From contig CANCVE010000008.1 in assembly GCA_947381435.1 (NCBI GenBank), positions 18,418 through 82,417 on the forward strand: DNA of 64,000 bases, in the 5' to 3' direction. How positions within the stretch are numbered: the stretch's first letter is position 1; each line of letters begins with the position of its first letter. The notes beneath the pieces were generated by a model. It did no database searches, was not told where the DNA came from, and saw nothing but the letters and a program-made list of their open reading frames with translations. Origin of the DNA: Chitinophagaceae bacterium (GTDB taxonomy: Bacteria > Bacteroidota > Bacteroidia > Chitinophagales > Chitinophagaceae). The translations under genes and the position numbers were made by a program. Below are positions 53,232-61,030 of the stretch, piece after piece.

Positions 53232-54683
53232 ATGAAGGATATAGTTAAGATTAACATAATCGTTTTTCTGTTATTAATTTATACTGTTGGCAAAGCTCAA
53301 AGTTATCATGCCTTCAATGGTTCCACTTTTGCTGGTGGATTAGGGAACTTTACCAACCCTGCAAGCGCCATCAATTCTACTTTTAATTGGGATTTCTCTT
53401 TATTGGGCTTTCAGTCCAATACTTCCAATAACGCGGTAAGAATTTCTAACTTTTCTTTTTCCGATTTAACCCCCGATAAAATAGGCAACATCATCATTCA
53501 GCCTACTTCTGGATATGGTGCAAGAAGCCTGATTACTGCTTCAGATTTACATTTATTAAACATTAGATACAATATTGACGATAACCAATCTGTTAGCTTT
53601 GGAATAAGATTGAGGAGCAATAGTTATATGGAATCATCTCCTTTCAATTATACTGATTCAATCAGTGGGTTTAATGAATTTGTACACTATAATAATAGCA
53701 AAGGGAATGTTACTCCTTTTTATTTTCATGGGTATAATGAAACTTGGCTAGAGAATGACTTAAGCTATTCTAGAATTTTATCTGACAATGATGACAACAG
53801 ACTTACTGGTGGTATTACGTTTGCCCTTCTCAGGGGTTTTTCTGGCTCTTATGTAGGTATTGACAACCTAAACTATACTGCAGGAAAAAATAAAAATACC
53901 TTAACAAGTGGCACAGCTTCCATATTATACTCGGCAAACAGTGCGAATTTAGATTCGAAGAAAACAGGCCTTGAAAACTATAAAGCACTAATAAGAGCCA
54001 GTAAAGTAAGTTTTGCAGCAAGTATTGGCATTGAATATTTAGTTAAAGAACAAATGTTTGAAGAGAAATATAATCCTAAAAACTATACATGGAAGTTTGG
54101 TGCTAGCATTATGGATATAGGCGCAAACAGATATGATACCGACACTAGTTCTGTTTTTGTAACATCCCCCAATACCGGTCTTACAGATACTAGCTTGCAA
54201 AGACAATTGCAGGTAGATAGGGATAAAAACAACCTAAAGAATGTGCTTATTGGTAACTTTCAAGGGAGGAGAGTATATGAGAAAAGCTATAAAATGAGGC
54301 TTCCTACCAGACTAGTTTTAAGTGTTGACAGAAAGATTACAGATAACTTCTTTGTAAATGGTTTATTCAACATTAATTTTTATTCTAATGATGTTTCTAA
54401 TATTTATGACATTAAAACAAGTGAATTAAATCGTATTATCATAACACCACGATGGGAAAGCCCTGCTTGGGGATTCTATTTGCCTATCCAATATACATTA
54501 AAACAAGATCTTATGCTAGGACTAGCAGTAAAATTGGGACCATTAGTTATGGGACTACATAACATAAACTGGTTACAAAAAACTAAATTTGAAGAATTAA
54601 ATGGCGGCGGATACCTTGCCCTGCACTTTCAGCCATTCTCGTTCAAAAAGCAGCACCACTCTTTAGATTGTTATACAAATTAA
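53232..54683 (+). CDS. DUF5723 family outer-membrane protein
   Basis: A protein of 483 residues with a signal peptide ending near GKAQS. The mature part is a series of amphipathic beta strands (NWDFSLLGFQSNTSNNAVRISNFSF ... RVYEKSYKMRLPTRLVLSVDRKITDNFFVNGLFNINF), consistent with a DUF5723 outer-membrane barrel, which in this phylum is often annotated as a possible type IX secretion client or partner. The function is unknown. It lies alone between the aminotransferase and a convergent peptidase. Confidence 0.8.
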   Translation: MKDIVKINIIVFLLLIYTVGKAQSYHAFNGSTFAGGLGNFTNPASAINSTFNWDFSLLGFQSNTSNNAVRISNFSFSDLTPDKIGNIIIQPTSGYGARSLITASDLHLLNIRYNIDDNQSVSFGIRLRSNSYMESSPFNYTDSISGFNEFVHYNNSKGNVTPFYFHGYNETWLENDLSYSRILSDNDDNRLTGGITFALLRGFSGSYVGIDNLNYTAGKNKNTLTSGTASILYSANSANLDSKKTGLENYKALIRASKVSFAASIGIEYLVKEQMFEEKYNPKNYTWKFGASIMDIGANRYDTDTSSVFVTSPNTGLTDTSLQRQLQVDRDKNNLKNVLIGNFQGRRVYEKSYKMRLPTRLVLSVDRKITDNFFVNGLFNINFYSNDVSNIYDIKTSELNRIIITPRWESPAWGFYLPIQYTLKQDLMLGLAVKLGPLVMGLHNINWLQKTKFEELNGGGYLALHFQPFSFKKQHHSLDCYTN

Positions 54684-54685
54684 GA

Positions 54686-54832
54686 AAGTTGTAAGTACTA
54701 AGTTGTAAGTATTAAGTCAAAAAGACACCGCACTAAAGGCAAGTTGTTTATCTTGTTTAGCAACATCCCTAATAGAGTAACTGATTACCGCTTACTAATT
54801 ACTGCTCACTGTTAACTGTTTACTGATAACTG
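54686..54832. repeat. Low-complexity dyad region between convergent genes
   Basis: Repeats of AAGTTGTAAGTACTAAG and, nearer the peptidase gene, CTGATTACCGCTTACTAATTACTG / CAGTTAACTG-type segments. No clear terminator with a U-run is visible, though the region must end two convergent transcripts. Confidence 0.45.
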
Positions 54833-57589
54833 TTATTTGTACAACTGATTAAACAATAACTTAAACGTTCCATAAGACTGTGCCCTGTATATTATTTCTG
54901 GTCCAAAGGCATAGAATTTACCCTTTCCTAAGTTAGTCTCAAAGCCTGCCACTGCATCTTGCAAATATTCTTGTCCCCATGCCCAGCCACTACGCAAAGT
55001 TTTGTTGGAGGCAAACCAAAGCAAAGGTTTTACAGTTCCTTTGGCATAAGCGTCTGTATTTATTTTAAACACTGGGCTCTCATCAAACATAATATCGGCG
55101 GTTGCATTCATGCCCCAAGCGGCTGCATTGGTAGAATCTACACTCGCCTTCAAAATAGTTCCTGGTATATAGAATTTTTCTCCCGGCAATTTCTTTTCTT
55201 CTCCATTTACAATCTCTGTTAAAGCATTTTTTATAGGCAATCCTAGGTGATAAGCTAAGTTGGTACTTGCCCCAATAGTTACAATACTACCACCCTCTTC
55301 AATAAATTTCTTTAGTGCAGGAATAGTCTTTTCAATGGAGAATCTTCCCAAGGTTGCACGGTATTCTGCTGGAACATTGGCAGGCTTTGGTTGCAACTTG
55401 CCTCTTCCTGCCCCAATAGCGGGTATGGCTCCTGTAGGAAAAATAATTACATCGTATTTGGAACGTAAATCTGCCGAATCTATTTCTTTTACATAAATTC
55501 TTTCTATCGGATAATGGTATTGTTCCATCATGTAACGCATCCATCCAGAAGTCATAGAGCCTCCATAAATATCCCATAAAGCTATTCTGGCAGCACCAAT
55601 TTTCTTTGTAGCCGGACGCTTTGATGTAGCAATTAAGGAGATGCCCAACGAATCTGTTTCTTTATCTAAAATAGCTTTTGCTGTAGCTGTTGCCGGCACA
55701 TAAAACGATCCAACACTTGTTCCTTCTACCGCTTCTGTAGTTCTGTAAACTTCTACGCCTTGTTTTAATAAATCATTTGCGGCGGTAAAAGAATGGTTCA
55801 CTTTTGCATCCAATAAATAACCTTTTGCACCCTTCGCATTACCCATTGTACTTCCTTTTGCTACAATCAATTCTCCATAAGGAATGCGTGTTGTTGGTGC
55901 ATCGAAAGCATTCAGAATACGGTCGAACTTAATGCCCATTTGATAAGCCAATGTCCAGCCCGCTGCGTCATAAGGCTTGATAGGTGGACCTCCAGGATAC
56001 TGAAAATCATTCGGATGATCTTGTGGCTCAAACATATCCAAAACATGTGGTCTGAAAGCTTGATTGGCTTTAACCACATACGAACCTGCAGGGTAAGTTT
56101 TACCTTCTACTGTAAAAGAATTAGTTGCTTTAGATACTACTATGCCTGTTCTTATTAAACAATTTAAAAACCTTGTCACCGTTGGTAAATCAGCCTGATC
56201 AGATGGAATTATATATCCTCTTGGGTCGCGAAGTGCAGGATTCTTCATCACCGAATCGAAGTATTTCTTGGCAACTGTTGCTGGGTTCTCCTCACTATCT
56301 GTAGAATCTGCAACCAATGCCCCTTTCTTGGTTACCCTTGTTTCGCCCTGTGCAAATTCATTTATTGCGGCAACCTTTTTAGGCGACAAAGACCAATAAT
56401 CATTCTCTCCTTTTTGGATGGAGTTTTTACCCATCCGATAAATATTAAATAACAACTGATCCCTATACCTAGTTGCATAATCTAATACTGCATAATTAAG
56501 AGATAAAGAATAATCGATTGAATATTTAAAATGCCATTCACGCGGTGTAACAGGGTAGATAGTAGCACCATTAGGAATCAATCTATTGGGAACTAAAGGG
56601 ATATTTGTAGGCGTTGGGCTTCCGGTTATCTCGGTTAATAACCCAATGATATTATGAAAATAAGTAGTGGTTCTTAGTCCGCCATTAAACCAAGTAGAAT
56701 AAACAGAACCCGAACGCTCAGTATAGCCGGGCTTGCCTTCGGCATCAAGTCTTGTTCCCATAGCCGCACCAACAGCATCTAAGCCAGTAATAACCAATGG
56801 ATCAAAAACATAATTGAACGGATCTCTGTACGGAGGGCCAGCAACAACAGCTCCTGCAGGGGCGGGTTGGTGGTGATTATACATTATCTGAGGAATCCAA
56901 TCTATATAAAGTTGGCGCGCCATGTTTTGAGATTCCTTTAGGTTCAGCATGTAAAAGTCTCTGTTATTGTCATGGCCTGCATATTTTTCAAATAGTCTTG
57001 GCCAATTGGCATACGATCTTTTTTCTGGCACCGATTCGCGCATGTACCAATTGCTCATTAGTTCTTGCCCATCAGGGTTTGCATGTACCAAAAGCACAAT
57101 TACATTATCCAATATCTTAGTAGTTTCTTCATCGGTACGGCTACTAAGCTCGTAAGCCGTTTCTATTAGTTGGTGCGGGCTTACCGTTTCATTGGCATGT
57201 AACCCGCCATCTATCCAAACTATTGCTTTTCCTTCTGCTGCTAGTTTACGTGCATCAGCATCCGTTAAGTTTTCTGCATGTGCTAGTTGTTGAGATATTT
57301 GGCGGTAATGTTCCAAATTCTCTAAGTTCTTTGGAGACGATACTACCAACATATATTGACTACGGCCTTCTTCTGTTTTGCCTATTTCTACTAGTTTAAC
57401 TCTCTTAGATGTGGCTGCTAGCTTTTTAAAATAAGCTTCCGTTTGTGTGTAAGTAGCCAAATGATAATCATCGCCAATAGAAAAACCAAAGTGCGACAAC
57501 GGTGTGGGAACAATAGTCTGAGCTTTAGTATAAATACTAGCTATGAGGCATAATGACAGTAATAATTTGTGCAGTTTAGTTTGTAACAT
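54833..57589 (-). CDS. M14 family zinc carboxypeptidase, exported
   Basis: A protein of 918 residues with a signal peptide (to about TKAQT). The peptidase domain (about 40-400) has the zinc ligands H131 and E134 in GGLHANETVSPHQ and a third His in MYNHHQPAP (H239/H240). VLLVHANPDGQEL is another family motif. The C-terminal half (about 600-918) looks like a class I glutamine-amidotransferase/DJ-1-like fold (KYDVIIFPTGAIPAIGAG ... FIEEGGSIVTIGASTNL). It likely degrades peptides in the periplasm or outside. It is monocistronic. Confidence 0.9.
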   Translation of the reverse strand: MLQTKLHKLLLSLCLIASIYTKAQTIVPTPLSHFGFSIGDDYHLATYTQTEAYFKKLAATSKRVKLVEIGKTEEGRSQYMLVVSSPKNLENLEHYRQISQQLAHAENLTDADARKLAAEGKAIVWIDGGLHANETVSPHQLIETAYELSSRTDEETTKILDNVIVLLVHANPDGQELMSNWYMRESVPEKRSYANWPRLFEKYAGHDNNRDFYMLNLKESQNMARQLYIDWIPQIMYNHHQPAPAGAVVAGPPYRDPFNYVFDPLVITGLDAVGAAMGTRLDAEGKPGYTERSGSVYSTWFNGGLRTTTYFHNIIGLLTEITGSPTPTNIPLVPNRLIPNGATIYPVTPREWHFKYSIDYSLSLNYAVLDYATRYRDQLLFNIYRMGKNSIQKGENDYWSLSPKKVAAINEFAQGETRVTKKGALVADSTDSEENPATVAKKYFDSVMKNPALRDPRGYIIPSDQADLPTVTRFLNCLIRTGIVVSKATNSFTVEGKTYPAGSYVVKANQAFRPHVLDMFEPQDHPNDFQYPGGPPIKPYDAAGWTLAYQMGIKFDRILNAFDAPTTRIPYGELIVAKGSTMGNAKGAKGYLLDAKVNHSFTAANDLLKQGVEVYRTTEAVEGTSVGSFYVPATATAKAILDKETDSLGISLIATSKRPATKKIGAARIALWDIYGGSMTSGWMRYMMEQYHYPIERIYVKEIDSADLRSKYDVIIFPTGAIPAIGAGRGKLQPKPANVPAEYRATLGRFSIEKTIPALKKFIEEGGSIVTIGASTNLAYHLGLPIKNALTEIVNGEEKKLPGEKFYIPGTILKASVDSTNAAAWGMNATADIMFDESPVFKINTDAYAKGTVKPLLWFASNKTLRSGWAWGQEYLQDAVAGFETNLGKGKFYAFGPEIIYRAQSYGTFKLLFNQLYK

Positions 57590-57852
57590 CGGTCGTCCAA
57601 TTATTTATATTAATTAAAAAAATAGTAATTCACTCTATAAGTGCCATTTGTAGTAAAATGTAACGATAGATAGCTGCATTTTAGAAAGATTTTAATGACT
57701 AATAGAATTGGGAGATGTTTAGTATAACAACTTGGGGTAGAAAGTAATTGTTAGAAATAAATGAAAAAACTGTTTTTACTAGTATTTGGGAGCTGAACCT
57801 AGTAAAAAGAGTTGTTTTAACTAGGTCTAGCTCCCCGATGCTACTAAAAGGA

Positions 57853-58136
57853 GTTGTTTTAACTAGCATCGAACGCTTGAAGGTACTTCAAGCAGTTACT
57901 TTTACGAGCATCAAACGTTTGAAGGTGCCTCAAGTAGTTACTTTTACGAGCATCAAACGTTTGAAGGTGCCTCAAGTAGTTACTTTTACGAGCATCGAAC
58001 GTTTGAAGGTGCCTCAAGTAGTTACTTTTACGAGCATCAAACGTTTGAAGGTGCCTCAAGCAGTTACTTTTACGAGCATCAAACGTTTGAAGGTGCCTCA
58101 AGTAGTTACTTTTACTAGCATCAAACGTTTGCAGCT
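57853..58136. repeat. Array of seven 42-bp tandem repeats (array G)
   Basis: CAAACGTTTGAAGG-type anchors start at 57871, 57913, 57955, 57997, 58039, 58081 and 58123, an exact 42-bp step; five central units differ at only one or two bases. The palindrome CAAACGTTTG recurs in most units. A frame on each strand is open through the array because 42 is a multiple of three, encoding a 14-residue repeat, but there is no sensible start context. It occupies the gap between the M14 peptidase and mtgA, both on the minus strand. Confidence 0.92.
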
Positions 58137-58183
58137 CGTCTGTAGGTTTTTTTAATTGATTCCCAATCTATATTCCTATTCAT

Positions 58184-58960
58184 TTAGGGTGCTACAATTG
58201 CATGAACATCTTCGTCCTCCTCTATATTATGCATTTCACGGAGTATCTGTGGAAACCGCCAAGCTACACGGCTACTTTGTGGTACCACCGTAAACTTTTT
58301 AGGATTTGGTAAACAAGCAATAATCATTGTCGCCTGCTGACGAGATAAATCTTTGGCAGGAACATTAAAATAGGCTTGGCTAGCGGCTTCAATACCAAAT
58401 ATGCCTGGCCCCATTTCTATGGTATTTAGGTAAACTTCCATTATTCTTTGCTTTCCCCATATCATTTCTATCAAAATGGTAAAGTAAGCCTCGGGTATTT
58501 TGCGAATGTATTTCCAGATACCACCTCCTTGCCATAAGAAAATATTTTTTGCTGTCTGCTGAGTAATAGTACTAGCCGCAGCACCTAATGGAAGTTTCTT
58601 TTTCTTCTTTTTTTTCTGAGTAAGGCTTTTTTCTATTGCCCGCAAATCGAAGCCATAATGATCTGGAAACAACTGATCCTCGCTAGCAATGGCAGCCAGG
58701 CGTGCATTGGGCGAAATATTTTCCTTACTTACGTAATCTCTTTTTAAGCCATAAGTAATGCTATTGCTAATTTGAGTAAGTGTAATAGGAGGCATTACCC
58801 AACGACATAAAATGACATAAAATAATGAGGAAAAGAACATAAATAGAAACAGCCGCTTAGTAAACCGCCATACACGTGCCAATACAGTTCGCTTTTTGGC
58901 GACAGGCTTTTTAGCTGTAGGTTTTTTACTCGAAGATTTAGATTTGCTTGCACTCTCCAT
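58184..58960 (-). CDS. mtgA: Monofunctional biosynthetic peptidoglycan transglycosylase
   Basis: A protein of 258 residues. The N-terminal ~30 residues are Lys/Ser-rich, then a transmembrane anchor (about 33-50) and a GT51 glycosyltransferase domain with the catalytic Glu in ASEDQLFPDHYGFD, STITQQTAKNIFLW and EMIWGKQRIMEVYLNTIEMGPGIFGIEAAS. It polymerises lipid II into glycan strands. A run of seven Lys (LTQKKKKKKKLPLGA) sits where the family has a flexible loop. Confidence 0.93.
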   Translation of the reverse strand: MESASKSKSSSKKPTAKKPVAKKRTVLARVWRFTKRLFLFMFFSSLFYVILCRWVMPPITLTQISNSITYGLKRDYVSKENISPNARLAAIASEDQLFPDHYGFDLRAIEKSLTQKKKKKKKLPLGAAASTITQQTAKNIFLWQGGGIWKYIRKIPEAYFTILIEMIWGKQRIMEVYLNTIEMGPGIFGIEAASQAYFNVPAKDLSRQQATMIIACLPNPKKFTVVPQSSRVAWRFPQILREMHNIEEDEDVHAIVAP

Positions 58961-59140
58961 TCTGCAAATAAAGGGACTATATTGATTTCTACATAAGTTT
59001 TAACCGCAAAGGACGTTTTACAATGAAGCATCACTTGGTTTTTACAATAAAATAAAGAGATAGGTTGTGGAATAAAGTATAAACTAATTATTGAATAATG
59101 GCTTTGTGGGTTTATTGGTATTATATTCTTACTGATTAAT

Positions 59141-59698
59141 TTATTTTGAAGGAATGGTTGCTGTGGAGTAAAGCTGGTATTTTTTACCCAAGATGATGGT
59201 GGTTCGATGTGTCCAATGTAGTATTTCTCCAAACATAAAAACGGCGGCAGCAATACCTAGATTGGTTAAGTTTCTGGTGGTAGTTATGGATTCATTTTGC
59301 GTTAAATTATTTACCACATTCAGTACAATATAACCGCCCGCACCAATGGTAAAAAGTGAGCCATTATTCACCACCGATATACCATGTTCTCTTTTGGGAA
59401 GCGCATAAATATCGTGAATGGCTATTTTGGCAAGCCCATATTTAAGGGTATCTAAGGTAGGCATTCCCCAAAAGTTGGCCACTTGCTGCACATTCATTTG
59501 ATCCATAAAAACAGAGTCGTCTTTTATTATTCTTATCCTTCCCTCCACCCATTGTTTTGTGGTTAACTGACAAACAAAGTAGCTTCCTTTTACGTAGGAT
59601 TGTATAACCTGTTCATTCTTACGAAGTAATAAAAAATCTCCTTGCGCAGAGGCTTTGGCTGCACAACAAATAGCGATAAATAACAATAACTTTTTCAT
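59141..59698 (-). CDS. Hypothetical exported protein, 185 residues
   Basis: A signal peptide ends near AKASAQ. The mature part has a beta-rich region (NEQVIQSYVKGSYFVCQLTTKQWVEGRIRIIKDDSVFMDQ) resembling the small-barrel SH3-like segments seen in many Bacteroidota exported proteins, then a hydrophobic segment (VVNNGSLFTIGAGGYIVLNVV) and a second at about 145-158. It may be anchored in a membrane. I do not recognise the family. Confidence 0.72.
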   Translation of the reverse strand: MKKLLLFIAICCAAKASAQGDFLLLRKNEQVIQSYVKGSYFVCQLTTKQWVEGRIRIIKDDSVFMDQMNVQQVANFWGMPTLDTLKYGLAKIAIHDIYALPKREHGISVVNNGSLFTIGAGGYIVLNVVNNLTQNESITTTRNLTNLGIAAAVFMFGEILHWTHRTTIILGKKYQLYSTATIPSK

Positions 59699-59870
59699 TT
59701 GATGGAAAGATAACTTATAGTTGACTGATGAAAATATTTTGTTACCCTATTTCACCGATATAATGATGATAAATCAGTAAATATTGAACCAAGCTTATTG
59801 CCGTTTGTCATATAGATGTAATATTTTGGCTTAAAATAGAAGCTAAAACCATTATTACGGTTCAGACTAT

Positions 59871-59878
59871 TATATTTG
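59871..59878 (+). promoter_or_regulatory. -7 box (TATATTTG) upstream of the AraC gene
   Basis: An exact TAnnTTTG match 23 bp before the ATG at 59902. Confidence 0.5.
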
Positions 59879-59901
59879 CATATACAAACATAATTTAGAA
59901 A

Positions 59902-60822
59902 ATGTCTCAAGTATACGATATCTTAAAATTAGCACACAGGGCAGGAGTTGAGCCTACAATGGACGTAATTTATCATAAAGAACAACAGATTCCTGGTTCA
60001 ATTAACTACAACATCAATCGTTATTTTGCTCATCATGATTGGGTCTCGGATGAATCTGGGATGTTGTTGTATCATTTTGATGCAAACAACCCGAAGGATA
60101 ACTACATAGAATTGCGTTATTGCATTACTGGCAATAAATATTGCTTCGATAAAAGCTGCGCTAGTTGTAAAGATCAACCTACTGATTGTAATGGAAAGCA
60201 AACAACCATTGATGTTTTCAACTTTTACTTTTCATCTACATTTTTAAGTCAGTTTACCAATAATACTAAACTGAAAAACAAGAAAGATGAAGTATTGGCA
60301 TTCAAATTTCCTCAGGCATTTACCAAACTATTTCCTATTTGTGGTAAGAAAAGAAATGTATTGGATGCTTTACTAAACCATAGCTATACGGGTGCATTAG
60401 AAAACATTTTTATCAATGCCAAGATTCAAGAATTGCTATTATTTAGTCTTGATTGTTTGATAGAAGAAAAACAAGAAGGCTTTGCTTGTAAGTTTTTAAA
60501 CGACGACCGCAGTAGAGAAGGAATTTACAAAGCAAGAGAAATATTGTTACAACATATTGGCAATCCAATTACCATCAAGGAATTGAGTAGGAAAGTAGCG
60601 ATGAACGAATGTTATGTAAAACAAGGGTTCAGAGAATTATTTGGAACAACAATTTTTGATTTCTTCCAACAACAAAGAATGGAACACGGTAAATATTTGT
60701 TGTACGAAAAAGGATTGAGTGTTACAGATGTTTCAGAAGCATTAGGCTATTCATCTATATCACATTTTTCTGCCGCGTTTAAAAAACATACAGGGTTAAA
60801 ACCATGTGAGTTATTGAAATAA
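59902..60822 (+). CDS. AraC-family regulator with an N-terminal cysteine cluster
   Basis: A protein of 306 residues. The C-terminal ~100 residues are a standard AraC helix-turn-helix pair (ITIKELSRKVAMNECYVKQGFRELFG, then VTDVSEALGYSSISHFSAAFKKHTGLKP). The N-terminal half is cupin-like with five cysteines in a short span (C74, C81, C86, C89, C96; CITGNKYCFDKSCASCKDQ), which could bind a metal or iron-sulfur cluster or sense redox state. The target is unknown; the nearest downstream gene is on the opposite strand. Confidence 0.9.
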   Translation: MSQVYDILKLAHRAGVEPTMDVIYHKEQQIPGSINYNINRYFAHHDWVSDESGMLLYHFDANNPKDNYIELRYCITGNKYCFDKSCASCKDQPTDCNGKQTTIDVFNFYFSSTFLSQFTNNTKLKNKKDEVLAFKFPQAFTKLFPICGKKRNVLDALLNHSYTGALENIFINAKIQELLLFSLDCLIEEKQEGFACKFLNDDRSREGIYKAREILLQHIGNPITIKELSRKVAMNECYVKQGFRELFGTTIFDFFQQQRMEHGKYLLYEKGLSVTDVSEALGYSSISHFSAAFKKHTGLKPCELLK

Positions 60823-60847
60823 TCATTCACACCCCACGTATATGATA

Positions 60848-60888
60848 AAAGGCAATTGAAGTTTTACGCTTCAATTGCCTTTTTTATT
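60848..60888. terminator. Intrinsic terminator between convergent genes
   Basis: AAGGCAATTGAAG and CTTCAATTGCCTT form a perfect 13-bp stem around TTTTACG, followed by a T-run on the + strand and A's on the left. Confidence 0.92.
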
Positions 60889-61030
60889 GCTTACAATAAA
60901 TTATTTAGATGAATTAAGCCTAACCAATATTACGCAAAAGATACAAAATGCATTCTCTTTAGGCTATCTAAACGTATTTCTTTATCCACATTCCTTTTAC
61001 CTAATACTTAAAACTAATAGACCTACTCAC

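Noticed and set aside
57853..58136. CRISPR array
   Set aside because: The repeats are directly adjacent with no variable spacers, the period is too short for repeat plus spacer, and no cas genes are present. The same applies to the other arrays.
57748..58155. Open frame encoding a 14-residue repeat (VTFTSIKRLKVPQV-type) over array G
   Set aside because: The frame is open only because the unit is 42 bp. The opposite strand is equally open, there is no promoter or ribosome-binding context, and sister arrays with 41-bp units cannot code for repeats.
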